Numbered from the stretch's first letter, positions 41,312 to 51,282 are shown. The stretch: DNA of 64,000 nucleotides from Aradus depressus (GCA_963662175.1 OY759225.1:10861107-10925106); one strand, 5' to 3'. Numbers and translations are program-made. Notes: a model not told the origin generated them from the sequence alone.

Positions 41312-41729
41312 TTAATTCTAAAAGTGAATAAAACAAACTTATTTTTTGAAATATTTTCTATTCCACTAAAGATATATATACATATAACTACCGGTTTCGG
41401 CTTTATACCATCGTCAGGTCTAGTTATGAACTAAGTCAGTTTGCAGAGAGCGACCCTTCAAATACATCTCAGGTCAAAGGGTGCTATTAAAACTTGGGAG
41501 TCCCCCGGCTGTACCTACCGTTAGCTAACTCATGAAATATTTCTTAACAAAACCTAGTTCTAAATTTACATAAAACAATATCACTAGACTAATACGGGGA
41601 AAATAACAAATAAATAAGAACAAATACAAGTAAATAATAAAAAATAGAAATAAAATTAATAATAATATTAAGATTTAGTTTCCACAATATGTCCGCGTTC
41701 CTCAACTTAGAAGTTGTTAATTCTAAAAG
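41312..41729 (-). mobile_element. Penelope-like terminal piece (P4) with 13-bp duplication
   Basis: Insertion 41325-41716 is flanked by TTAATTCTAAAAG (41312-41324, 41717-41729). It consists only of the P4 terminal region with a hammerhead-like motif. At its left-in-minus end there is a 40-bp segment (ACTTCTAAGTTGAGGAACGC onward) in the opposite relative orientation to the copy at 61225-61265. Confidence 0.88.
41381..41430 (-). ncRNA. Hammerhead ribozyme-like motif (P4)
   Basis: Minus strand CTGACGA, extra T, GGT/GCC helix II, GAAA, ACCGGT, A. Same as the 35617 motif. Confidence 0.55.
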
Positions 41730-41989
41730 CACAGAAACACAGCGTGGATTTGCTGCTGCTGCGCTTTGCATTTTTGCTGCTCATGTAAAGTCAGCTTAAG
41801 TATTACAGTCAGTACCTCAAGGGGAGCTTCTAGGGTTCCGAGTCTCCCAAATTAATAACAAAAAGTCTGCAGAGCTAACCACGGAAACTGCAGGCTGTGC
41901 CCCCGGAAGTCTACACCCCCCACCCTCGTAGCCTAACTTTGCCCCCCCCCCCCCCCTTCTCAAAATCCTGGTTACGCCCTGATGTCAAC

Positions 41990-42234
41990 ATCACTATCGT
42001 ATACTCAAATATACGTTCAGAATTTCATGGCAATGAATGACATAGTCAAAAGACCTTCAAGAGAGAAGCACGGAAAACAGTAAAAGCGGAAACCCAGTTT
42101 GGACCGTAAACCCTAAATGGTACCAAGGAACCATGACTTCAACATGGTTCCTGTGAGTCATTTCCTTATTATCAGCCTTTGTTAACGTTACTAGCTGTTA
42201 TCGAGTTCTTCACATGAAATGAGGAGAGAAATTT
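41990..42234. other. Unassigned spacer
   Basis: No recognised feature. Confidence 0.4.
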
Positions 42235-42334
42235 TACATCTCAAGAGTAGGGGAAGTTATGTAATCAGTTACAAATTCGATTTTGACTTTTCACCGGAAT
42301 TTCAGATTTTCTGATTCCCTGATTTTGAAAAAAA
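42235..42334 (+). repeat. Dispersed repeat B 5' end
   Basis: GAGTAGGGGAAGTTATGTAA, CAAATTCGATTTTGACTTTT, CACCGGAATTTCAG. Confidence 0.75.
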
Positions 42335-43052
42335 AAATCGGTCAAGTGCTAACTATACTTGCACAATTAGTGTTCCGTACCATCAGCCCCCCACTTAAAT
42401 TATTAATAATAATGCACTCCGGATAACTTTTCGTGCAATTTATTATAGTCAATGTTTCTGATTTTCTTCAAATTTTTCTGATTTAGACCATTGTAGATAG
42501 GGTGAAATGATAACAAATTTTAAATAATTTTTATAATAAATATTGAAAAATGTGTTAAGACAATCGTTGTTCCTTACATCGTGAGAAAGATTTTTTGTCC
42601 AAAAAGTTTTTCTTTAAAACCAATGGTTCAGCAGTTACAAGAAAATAAACAATTAAATTGTTTATAACAATTGATGGCGCTAGAATTTTTCAATCAATAA
42701 TTTTGGCTCAATCTACCCCTAATTTTCAATGTTCATGAATTTTTTCAGATTTTTATGAGCGATTCTTTTGGTGATAAGGGTGGGGGACAGCAATTTTCAA
42801 GCGTTTTTTCAAAAAATGTTTAAAGCAATGCATAACAATATACATCATATATATTGTTGAATTTGTGCTTCAATAAGCTTGCATTTGACACCAAACACTT
42901 GCATTTGACACAATGTCATCGAATTTTTTTATTTTATTTATGTGGATTAGTTTCAGAGAAAATCGGCTGTAATAGACGGACGGACGGACACCGAAGTAAT
43001 TCCATAAGTGTTCCGTTTTGGTAATTTTGGTACGGGGCTCCTAAATTCTCAT
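42335..43052. mobile_element. GTTCCGTACC-type insect repeat
   Basis: Left CAAGTGCTAACTATACTTGC with GTTCCGTACCAT; right GACGGACGGACGGACACCGA with TGGTACGGGGCTCCTAAA. The order matches a repeat type I know from several insect genomes, with a GGTTCCGTACC start and a GGACAGA-rich end. Noncoding and diverged. Class uncertain. Confidence 0.5.
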
Positions 43053-43161
43053 CCTATATTTTGGCTCGATAAAGTCATTACATCAGCAATTATAAAGGTT
43101 TTTACAATTAGCCCATTTTTAAAATTTTTGGAATCAGGGGACTGGAAAAAGAAGAAAATTC
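43053..43161 (-). repeat. Dispersed repeat B fragment
   Basis: ATAAAGTCATTACATCAGCA, TTTTTGGAATCAGGGG and GAAAATTCTGCCGG. Confidence 0.5.
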
Positions 43162-43434
43162 TGCCGGTAGAGTAGCTCAGACTCAGTGCTTCTCTACTGA
43201 GTTCAAAATCGAGGGTTCGAGTCGAGGCACTTGGAGTTTTTATCTGGAAGGTGAAAAAAAAAAAACATGCCGTCCTATTGGTGGGATATTAAGCGATGTT
43301 AATCAGTTAGTTACTCGATAAAGACCCCTACCCTAGGTGAATTGAAATGTAGAGTAGACAAAAATTAGGACTCCCAAAGTAGAGTCGGGTTCATGTCGAG
43401 AGCAACGAAAGAGCGCTCTTGACCTTGAATAAGC
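43162..43434 (+). mobile_element. SINE family A, old divergent copy
   Basis: Box A is disturbed, but GAGGGTTCGAGTCGAGGCAC, ATGCCGTCC and ACCCTAGGTGAATTGAAA keep order. Confidence 0.8.
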
Positions 43435-43438
43435 GAAT

Positions 43439-43724
43439 CGTACTGTTTCATTCGTATTACTAAAATATTTATTGATGGTTCTTGATTTAAAAATACAATT
43501 TGGGATAATTTCATGATTTTTTCCCACAAATTATAACGTTTAAATAAAAAAATACCCTATAATGCGAGGAAAAAATTTTTTTTTATACTTTCATACATCT
43601 TTAATATTAGGAAGTGAATTGTTTCAAGATTCCCAAGTCACAGGTGATTTAGTCCGAAATCAAAAAAAATAAATTGAAAGCAATTTCTGGTTTAAGTACA
43701 TATTAAATGATACCATTTATAGTT
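43439..43724. repeat. Inverted duplication, arm 1
   Basis: Matches 47098-47412 in opposite orientation over about 280 bp with many differences (for example TACTGTTTCATTCGTATTAC here and its complement there). Both arms adjoin a SINE tail on the same side. Confidence 0.8.
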
Positions 43725-43985
43725 GGTTATTATGACTCATGCCCGGTCTTTAACTACGAGGTCATACTACTAGAGCGCTCTACTGTGGCAGTCCTAAATT
43801 TTTATACTACTCTAAATTTTTATTCATCTAGGAGGCTCGGGACCATGGCTTAACGTGCCATCCGAAGGACGGCATGCTCAAGGCTTTTTAACCTCTCAGA
43901 TAGAAAACCAAGGGGGCTCGGCCGGGTTTCGAACCCGCAATCTGAAATTCAGAGGTAGCAGGCCTACTGAGCTAGCGGCGCCCTC
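43725..43985 (-). mobile_element. SINE family A, diverged
   Basis: Tail GGTTATTATGACTCATGCCC through the head GAGCTAGCGGCGCCCTC, with several internal deletions. Confidence 0.85.
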
Positions 43986-44056
43986 GGAGTACTTAATATT
44001 ATTGATTTGTAATTATTTTCTTGGTAATACCCAGACTAGTCCAGTATAATATAAGG

Positions 44057-44154
44057 GAGGGCGCCTGTAGCTCAGTGGTATGCTTGCTTGCCTCCTGAGC
44101 TCAAGTGGGTTCGAAACCCGACCGAGGCCCTTAGTTTATTTTATCTGGGAGGTA
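44057..44154 (+). mobile_element. SINE family A, head only
   Basis: Head with A box TAGCTCAGTGG and B box GGGTTCGAAACCC, ending at TATCTGGGAGGTA. Confidence 0.85.
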
Positions 44155-44189
44155 TTCCCAGTATTATTGTTATAATTTATAATAATTAT

Positions 44190-44275
44190 TGTTGAACATT
44201 GTGCTGACGATGGCGTAAGCCGAAACCGGTACACATTTAAGTATATGTTTGTGAAATTAGACATACCTAAGTGTT
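44190..44275 (+). mobile_element. Penelope-like terminal fragment (family P5)
   Basis: Hammerhead-like motif followed by GTTTGTGAAATTAGACATAC, the tail word shared with P2 (AGTGAAATTAGACAATAT) and P4 (AGTGGAATAGACAATATT). Confidence 0.6.
44198..44238 (+). ncRNA. Hammerhead ribozyme-like motif (P5), best stem I
   Basis: TGTG (44200-44203), CTGACGA (44204-44210), extra T, helix II GGC-GTAA-GCC with a GNRA loop, GAAA (44222-44225), palindromic ACCGGT, A (44231), then CACA pairing with TGTG. Predicted cleavage follows 44231. Confidence 0.62.
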
Positions 44276-44514
44276 CAAAAAGTTTTTTTATCTATCATTT
44301 TATTTTATTCATTTGTATTTCCACTATATCAACACAGAACGCAAAAAATGTATTCGGACATTATCATTTGGAATAATATTTACTTCTAAATTAAAAAAAT
44401 ATTGCATTTGCATACAGGATACAGCATCGCCGACTCGAACTAAATTAGAACTGTAGAGATTGGACGAAAAATGTCGAATTTTCAGATTGTAAATAAAATT
44501 GTTTTTGAAGTAGT
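44276..44514. other. AT-rich spacer
   Basis: Mutually overlapping frames on both strands, no motif. Confidence 0.4.
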
Positions 44515-44608
44515 AATTTAGGACTCCCACAGTAGAGTCGGGCTCGTAACTACAGTAAGCGATATGACCTTGTAGTTAAAGCCCAGGCATGAGACATAAA
44601 ACCTAACG
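44515..44608 (+). mobile_element. SINE family A, 3' end
   Basis: TTTAGGACTCCCACAGTAGA to GAGACATAAAACCTAACG. Confidence 0.82.
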
Positions 44609-44944
44609 TATAATATGAGGTGCGCTTATGTACTGACAAGTATGAATGGAAGCACGAGGAAGGGAGCATTGACCGAGCCCAAGCGGGGGGGGGGGGGGGG
44701 GGGGGGGGGGGGAGTACCGTGTCAAAAGGGTCGATGTCGTCTACGTATCGAACCAGACAGTGCTACAGAGAAGAGCCAATAGGAGGCCGAGTTGGGGTGG
44801 TCCCATCCCTTCTGATTGGTCGGAGCCGTATCACCTCATAGCCAGACCCCGACTTACTGACCTACTATGGCAACTGGCTCTAGTAGCTACATCCAGGTCT
44901 ATTTACTCTACTCAGCCATTCTACTCCTTCAATTAGATATCCAC
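44609..44944. other. Spacer with 26-G tract
   Basis: A G run at about 44687-44712, then a GC-richer stretch (GAGCCAATAGGAGGCCGAGT) of unknown nature. Confidence 0.45.
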
Positions 44945-45140
44945 GAGAGACGATATATTCACAGTCGTCAGTGAATCACTGGCTATGTACTTCCCCAGAA
45001 CGAATTAATCAACTAATTTTTCGCTCTTTCTCCAGAACTGGTCGACCGTTCGTTTAATATTCAATAGTTGACATAGCAAGTCCTGAATCCTCATACTAAA
45101 TATTGTGTCGATACATTTATTAAATCGGCAGTTATTATAT
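44945..45140 (-). repeat. Dispersed repeat B fragment
   Basis: GTCAGTGAATCACTGGCTAT, TACTTCCCCAGAACGAATTA, ATCGGCAGTTATT. Confidence 0.75.
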
Positions 45141-45600
45141 TACAGGCAATTATTATTATAATTGATTAATCTATATATGTATATATATTATTTTTCATAT
45201 ATTGTTATAGTTACATTGTTTTCTTGCTTTTCTATACCTCGCACATTGGGACCTGATGATGGGACGTAAGAACGTTCCGAAACATCGTTGGGATAAAGAC
45301 ACTTCCGAAGAGTTTTTTTGAAAAATAGTTATCTTAATTTTTATTAAATTGAAAAGTGTCTACTTATTATAAACGTATTTTGTATTAATTTGTTTATACG
45401 CTATATATTTTTAAGTATTTATTTGTTCAGTTTTTATTAATTTATTTACTTTTTTTTCAATAGTTTTGTTATTACTACTAATCATACGTGCGTTAGACTC
45501 AAGTAGTTATTAATCTCATTATTAGCTATCTTAATGTATAAATTCTTTTGGCGTATCCTATTACCATGTATTGGTTTAACGGAAATTAATTTATTATTAT
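45141..45600. other. AT-rich spacer around a hammerhead-like motif
   Basis: Apart from the motif at 45243-45292 there is no recognised element. An AAGTGTCTACTTATTATAAA-type tail follows. Confidence 0.4.
45243..45292 (+). ncRNA. Hammerhead-like motif (P6), long helix II
   Basis: CTGATGA, extra T, helix II GGGACGT-AAGA-ACGTTCC (7 bp with one wobble), GAAA, short stem III AC/GT, T. Stem I pairs poorly, so this is the least certain of the complete-looking motifs. Confidence 0.35.
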
Positions 45601-45850
45601 TATTAGGGTTTTTGTATTGAGCTTGATTTTCAGCCAAGTCAGCCAAAGCAATGAGGGGATTAGAGGGGTTAGGGGGCCTAACTCAAAAACTGTAATATCT
45701 GCGGTGTGAATGCATCGACACGAAATTTCATATGTAAATTCAAAAGACCTCTAAGGACGACACATATTAATTTTCAGCGAATTAGCCGTAGGAGAAGAGA
45801 GGTTCAATTCAAAAATCCTTCCAATTTTCTAGTTTTTGTTCTTTTTATAA
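45601..45850 (+). repeat. Dispersed repeat B fragment
   Basis: TTTTCAGCCAAGTCAGCCAA, GAATGCATCGACACGAAATT, TCTAAGGACGACACATATTA. Confidence 0.75.
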
Positions 45851-45956
45851 AAGTTTTTGTAAAAATAAATTGTAGTACATATAATATTGTCTTTTTTTTC
45901 TTACAAATAAATTACCATTTTCCATTAAGAGGACAGGGGTTTTCTATTAAAAGGGT
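45851..45956. other. AT-rich spacer
   Basis: No feature. Confidence 0.4.
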
Positions 45957-46212
45957 CCCGAGATCGTGGGGTCGGAAACCCCGACCGAGGCTCTTAGTTT
46001 ATTTTATCTGGGAAGTAAATTAAACTTAAGCACGCCGTCCTTCGTATGGGACGTTTAGCGATGGTCCCGAGCCTGTACGATGTCAGGTACTCGTTAAAGA
46101 CCCTTGCCCTAGGTGAATAAAAATTTAGGGTAGGCAATGTCCAGCAAAGTGGCGTAGGCGATATGACCTCGTAGTAAAAGCCCGGGCATGAGTCATAAAA
46201 CCTAACCTAACC
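45957..46212 (+). mobile_element. SINE family A, telomere-like tail
   Basis: Starts inside the head (GAGATCGTGGGGTCGGAAAC) and ends CATAAAACCTAACCTAACCT; part of the CCAGAG hairpin is deleted. Confidence 0.9.
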
Positions 46213-46564
46213 TCTACTGTACTTGTAGACTCTCTCTGCCCTAAGATAGGTAGGTATTAATTTCTTAAGCTGCCGCGCCCACTTACCTACTACTAATGAG
46301 TCCTTGAAAATCTTTCTTTCAAGAAATCGAAACATATTTTCGTCATGTGCGTCATACCATCTTGAAGTATCTAAATTAATCGATGTGCTCATGTTTACAA
46401 AAAGTATCGACATCAAGTATCAAAGAGGATTTTCTGTGAAGAACATAAACTTCATACAATACTTCCTGGTCAAATACCCAGCGCGGATCCAGGGGGGGGG
46501 CGGGGGGGGGGGGGGGGGGCGGGTGACTTATTGAGGAAAACAAAGGATTAATCTGTAGATCAGC
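46213..46564. other. Spacer with isolated hAT-like terminus
   Basis: 46479-46500 reads CAGCGCGGATCCAGG followed by about 28 G/C, the form of a hAT-type end, but no partner end is visible. The 69-residue minus frame at 46207-46416 (YDAHDENMFRFLERKIFK) is open but unrecognised; it might be an old transposon or an exon. Confidence 0.4.
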
Positions 46565-46730
46565 AGCAACGTACTTCCCCAGAGATTAATCATCATTCAT
46601 TACATCGGCAATTATTAGATTTTTGAGTCGAACCACCCTCCTCTGCTCCCTTTTCTTTCCCCGATTTCGCGGAAAATTAATAATTATGTTCTTATGAGGT
46701 TTTGAATTTAAATATAAAATTATCTCTCTC
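46565..46730 (-). repeat. Dispersed repeat B fragment
   Basis: AACGTACTTCCCCAGAGATT, CATTACATCGGCAATTATTA, TGAATTTAAATATAAAATTA. Confidence 0.7.
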
Positions 46731-46856
46731 ACATATTATTTAATACTTAAATCATTCCTAAAGAACAGAAACTTTAAGATGACTGAAGGATCTTCTTCAT
46801 CACATTTTTTAGAGATCAAAGGTGGGAGTTCCAGACAACGCAGCCATTCTCTCAAC
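46731..46856. other. Unassigned spacer
   Basis: No feature. Confidence 0.4.
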
Positions 46857-47046
46857 CAGGGATGGGCGTAATCCTAATCGGAAATACGAATACGAATATA
46901 TTCACAAAAAATATTAACTATGAATACGAATATACTCGTATATTCATATTCAAACCTTTGAATATGAATATATTCGTATTCACAGCGGTGAATATGAACT
47001 CCTGTGGTTATGAATATATTCGTATTCAAACCTGTGAGTATGTATA
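46857..47046. mobile_element. Partial hAT-like MITE rich in GAATA palindromes
   Basis: Starts CAGGGATGGGCGTAAT, a hAT-type terminus. It continues with many GAATATGAATATATTCGTAT-type words in both orientations. The right terminus is missing; the sequence runs into a SINE tail (47047-47066). Confidence 0.55.
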
Positions 47047-47066
47047 TGGGCATGAGTCATAATACT
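47047..47066 (+). mobile_element. SINE family A tail remnant
   Basis: GGGCATGAGTCATAATACTA only. Confidence 0.6.
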
Positions 47067-47097
47067 ATACTATAAATAAAAAACTATAACTATAAAT

Positions 47098-47412
47098 GGT
47101 ACCATTTAATATGTACTTAGACCCCAAAAGTGGTCTCAATTGTTTTTTCTGATTTCGGACAAAATCACCCATGACGGGATCTTAAAACCTGAATTCCCGT
47201 CGAAAACTCGATCTCGGATTTTTCACTTCCTAATATTGAAGGTGTATGAAAGTAAAACAAAAAAAAATCTAACATTTCCTCACATTATAGGGTATTTTTC
47301 ATTTAAACGTAGTAATTTGTTGGAAAAAATGATGAAATTATCCCAAATTGTATTTTTAAATCAAGAACCATTAATCAATCTTTTAGTAATACGAATGAAA
47401 CAGTACGTATTC
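47098..47412. repeat. Inverted duplication, arm 2
   Basis: Inverted relative of 43439-43724; see that entry. Confidence 0.8.
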
Positions 47413-47860
47413 TATCTTTTTACTCAATCATAATTGAAGAAACCTCGAACATGTTTGTTCAATTGAATGATTGACTGACTCAGTAATAATTGAATGAGGA
47501 GACGGAAGAAGATGATTCATTCATAATCTAGAGATGTGAATCACATGAGCCTCCTTGACTGCATCACGCTGAAGTGATGTATAGTAATAATATATCACTC
47601 ACGATATTGTAACGGTCTGTATTTGGGAGAAACAGGAATTTATTACTGAAAAATAAAAATAAAAATTAATAATAATTGTTAAAAAAAATTTTAAGATTAA
47701 GAAGTTATCGCCAGGGACGGAGTAGAAACTTGGAGTATTTTCCATGTCTGTCCATCCTCACATTTATATTGCAGCATCCTAGGAGGCGAGGAATGGAAAG
47801 GATGCCAGCTCAGATGTCGTTAACAGTGAACTACACAGGACCCAACGCTTCATGTATCGT
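47413..47860. other. Unassigned spacer
   Basis: No recognised feature. Confidence 0.4.
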
Positions 47861-47965
47861 AAATATGAACATCATAAGAACGACAGCTATTGAATTTCAG
47901 CCAAATCGACTAGAGAGAAGAGGGGATTAGAAGGGAGGCTTTACACACTTTGGAGGGAGAGAGCA
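47861..47965 (+). repeat. Dispersed repeat B fragment
   Basis: AAGAACGACAGCTATTGAAT, TTTCAGCCAAATCGACTAGA, GGGGATTAGAAGGGAGGC. Confidence 0.65.
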
Positions 47966-48120
47966 AACACAATAAAATGGAGTATTATAAATAATCTTTA
48001 TACAATTAAATGGAGATAAAAATGGTAAATAGTTGATTTTTTTTTATAACCGTCAAATAAATTTAACCAGAGTCAAATGTACAAAACAGATAATTTTTAA
48101 TTTGTTAATTAGTTAATCTA
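47966..48120. other. AT-rich spacer
   Basis: No feature. Confidence 0.4.
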
Positions 48121-48441
48121 TAGGTAAGGTTTTATGACTTATGACCGGGCTTTAACTACGAGGTCATATCGCTTACTACCAGAGCGCTCTTTCGTCACTC
48201 TGGTGGACATGAGCCCGACGCTACTGTGGCAGTCCTAAATTATGCCTACCCTAAATTTTTATTCACCTAGGGCAGGGGTTTTTAACTAGTACCTGACATC
48301 GTACAGGCTCGGGACCATCGCTTAACGTTCCATCCGAAGGACGGCGTGCTTAAGTTTATTTTACCTCCTAGATAAAATAAACTAAGGGCCTCGGTTGGGT
48401 TTCGAACCCGCGTTCTTGAGCTCAGAAGCTAAGCACGCATA
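48121..48441 (-). mobile_element. SINE family A, nearly complete
   Basis: Tail AAGGTTTTATGACTTATG to the head; the last 15-20 bases of the head (A box side) are missing. Confidence 0.9.
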
Positions 48442-48776
48442 CAGTTAATCAATATCATTTTATAATAATATCTTTAAGGCAATATCTATAAGTTAATAAA
48501 CTGTGAACAGAAATTTTTATAAACATTTTGCTTATTTGCTGCAACAACGACATAACTCAAAAATGGGCGTTTTTTATTTATGGGCATAGGAAGAACCATT
48601 CTCACATATACTTTTAGCGGGTAAAACGACACATCTGAGCTTCAACTGCTCGCCGAGAAAACAATTATTGCTGCAAGAATGTCATAATTCAAAGTGAGGG
48701 TAGTTATGAGGTTAAGGGAGAAACCTCAGTAAGGCCTATAGCTGTTATTGTACATTTTATCTTCTTTTATATTGTA
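48442..48776. other. Unassigned spacer
   Basis: A word pair with 49300-49420 (TTGCTGCAACAACGACATAA) suggests a local repeat flanking the Helitron. Confidence 0.4.
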
Positions 48777-49288
48777 CTAGCAGTAATACCCGGCGTTGCC
48801 CGGGGAACTTTGACTTTTCTCCCAATATCTCCTATAAGGCTATTCAGTTCCTCGACAGTACATTCATGATGTTATAATTTTCAATTATTCATACGGAAAA
48901 AGGCTTATAGTCCTTCAACTGTAGTAACGCTAGCTTTGGAGCTAAAACTAATTTATTCAAAAAGATTTCTCATTAATCGTTGCAATGGTTTTCGAGTTAC
49001 AAAGATTGCGTGAGTGGACCAGGGGTTGATTAAAAAATAGATCTTAACCTTCCGGTAGATAAAACGTATCTATTCAAAAAGATTCCTCATTAATCATTGC
49101 AGTGGTTTTTGAGTTACAAAGATTGCGTGGGTGGATGCTGGGATGGACCAAATATTGAGGTACTAATACACCTATAACCTTCCACAGACGATGACGAACA
49201 AATTAAAAAAAAAATTAATCAAATCCATGAAGCCGTTCGTGAGTTATAGCGGTACAACGCACAGACATTTTCAGCTTTATATATATGA
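48777..49288 (-). mobile_element. Nonautonomous Helitron, copy 2
   Basis: Same ends as 5313-5713 in minus sense: 5' TC at 49288, 3' hairpin CCCGG/CCGGG, then CTAG at 48780-48777. Insertion again between A and T. It is about 110 bp longer through an internal direct duplication around GAGTTACAAAGATTGCGTG. Confidence 0.88.
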
Positions 49289-49800
49289 TTCTTTCAATAA
49301 TACATGCTGATAAGTTATTTTCGAATGAATGCATCAAATTATTACACGTCAAAAGTTTGAATTGCTCCTCCTGAAAAATCCAAATTTTTGAGTTATGTCG
49401 CTGTTGCAGCAAATGAGGGATATTATATGATTAAAAACATTTCCTGAATTAAATTATTATCCATCCTGTTCTAATGTTAATAAAAATAGTTAAAATAAAA
49501 ATATAGTTTTATTAGCATAAAGAGAAACTGAAACTAGAAGAGTTAGTTACGGAAGTTCAAACGTGTGTACTAACTGCACACACTCTGTTTCTTATTTATT
49601 TATTACTTCTAGTATGTTCATATTTTCTTATTGTGTTCTCACAGTTGAAAATTGTCAAATAAATTATGAAAAAAAAAAAAAGTTTGTTATAATATTTGTT
49701 TGGGCATTAATTTAAAATTTTAACGTTTCAATATTCATTATATTGTTTATTGGACTGAAGTCGGTCTGTTTACGGTCTCCTCCCCACTAATCCTACTCAT
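49289..49800. other. Unassigned spacer
   Basis: No gene; poly(A) at 49671-49681. Confidence 0.4.
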
Positions 49801-50394
49801 CGTCTAATGTTTACTAAAGTAGGCTGTCTTAAGGCTCTCAGTACCTTGCTAGGAGCCTCCAAGAATGTATCGTACATCTGGCTACCTGTTCAACCATCAC
49901 CACATCATCTCAGCATCCCATCACGTCCACCATTTCAACAGTTAGCACCCCCCCCCCCCCCCCCCCACCCCCCTCCTGGCTTCATCGCAGCGTTATGAAG
50001 CCTTACAAGGGGGGAGGGGGGGGGGGGGGGGGGGGGGGGGCAATTTTGACGTTATATAACGCTAGTTCAATTCAAATTTTGGTAAAATAAATGTTTCATT
50101 TTCAGATAATTTTTCGAGAAATAATACCTATAACTTTTTGATATTTTCCCACATTAAAGTGATATGATAAAAAAATTAAACTACCAAAAAAACAAAATTT
50201 AAAATAAAAATACACAAACATTTCACTTGATCATAAAATACTCAAATTTCTTATGGTGATTTATAAAACCATTCAAATTTCGCGTATGTTTTGAATAGGT
50301 TTTTTTTTTTTTGGTGACATCCATAACGACAAACGTGACTTGGTTTGTTTACATATAGTTCATTCGAATCAGTTCCCAAGTTTACAAGACAACA
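49801..50394. other. Spacer with C20 and G30 tracts
   Basis: A C run at 49947-49966, then GGGGGGAGG plus about 30 G at 50010-50040, enclosing a possible transposon end. 49980-50000 (CTTCATCGCAGCGTTATGAA) is near-palindromic. Confidence 0.5.
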
Positions 50395-50586
50395 ATGAAT
50401 CCAAAAAGTGTCGTTGACAAAGAAAAGCTGTACAACAATTGGATCAAGTGTTATCAAAATGCGTATCCCGATAAAACAAAACAAAAGGTTCAACAGGATG
50501 TTGTAGAAATGTGGAATTCTATTTAAAAAAAACAAGAAAATTTTGTTGAACTTGTAAATCGACAAAATTCAGGAACTGACGAGAAT
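50395..50586 (+). pseudogene. Transposon-like N-terminal fragment, unidentified
   Basis: From ATG 50395 the frame encodes MNPKSVVDKEKLYNNWIKCY then KQKVQQDVVEMWNSI, a stop at about 50524, and readthrough KKQENFVELVNRQNSGTDEN to another stop. The W-I-K-C-Y...P-D...Q...V-E-M-W-N pattern looks like the helical N-terminal segment of some transposon-encoded proteins, but I cannot name the family. It lies between two poly(G) tracts (50010-50040 and 50648-50668), as the other hAT-like termini do, so it may be the remains of such an element. Broken by an in-frame stop. Confidence 0.35.
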
Positions 50587-51240
50587 TAGTCAACAAAAGA
50601 AATCGACACTTATTTATTTTTGGTCTAAAGTAAGTTTTTTTACATTTGGGGGGGGGGGGGGGGGGGGGGTGGTATTCAAATTTGGACAATTTTGCGTTAC
50701 GTTAAGAACATTATTATTTTACCATTGTTTTGAACTTTTATTCTTATGTTAAACATTATATTCCAAGTTAAGTTTTAGTTATATTTATCTTATGTTTTGT
50801 TATCTCTTATTATTTTTCAGTTGGCCAACTCCATCTCCCAAGGTTTTCTTCTGTTCATTACATTCTTTTATATATAAACTTCATCCATCTTGTTATTTAC
50901 TCATTTTGGATACCACTACCTATCTATACAATATTATATACAGAGGAAAGCTGAGCTCGCTTAGTTCGCTCCCACGCCTTGCAACTGAAACGCATATTTA
51001 ACAGAAATTAAGGAAGAATCCTATTGGATATTGAAGTAGCCAGGGTCAGGAGCATGGCCTCTGTATGAATGCATGAGATGTTGTGTGGCATATCATTTCA
51101 ATGAGTAGTGACTTGCTATTTAATTCATTGTACCATCTTTGAACCAGTTCTACTTGAACAATTAACCTTGGACAGGATTTGAATAATAAGAGATCAGACG
51201 AACAAAGTATTGTAATAAGCATTTTTCTTCGTTATCATAG
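50587..51240. other. Unassigned spacer with G21 tract
   Basis: G run at 50648-50668; remainder AT-rich, no gene. Confidence 0.4.
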
Positions 51241-51282
51241 ATTGATGCATCTAGGGACCTAAGCATTCAATGCTCTGATCAC
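51241..51282 (-). mobile_element. LINE L2a 3' fragment
   Basis: ATGCATCTAGGGACCTAAGC and TTCAATGCTCTGATC match the 30990-31030 LINE end. Confidence 0.5.

Larger units (their letters stand above)
41245..41799. mobile_element. TTAA-flanked MITE nested in hAT
   Basis: Inverted ends AGCTGATTTTACATGCGCAG and TGCTCATGTAAAGTCAGC lie next to TTAA on both sides (41245-41248, 41796-41799). The inverted match continues inward through AAAATGCAAAGCGCAGCAG. TTAA targets are typical of piggyBac-type transposition, but the terminal bases are not piggyBac-like. Confidence 0.75.
40939..41989. mobile_element. hAT element with nested insertions
   Basis: Termini CAGGGGCGTAGCCAGG and CCTGGTTACGCCCTG (40947, 41981) are flanked by perfect 8-bp repeats ATGTCAAC (40939-40946, 41982-41989). 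C runs lie just inside both ends. No transposase remains. It contains a TTAA-flanked MITE (41249-41795), which in turn contains a Penelope-like piece. Confidence 0.94.

Noticed and set aside
45243..45292. High-confidence hammerhead at this site
   Set aside because: Core words and a strong helix II are present, but stem I does not pair beyond one base; kept only as a low-confidence motif.
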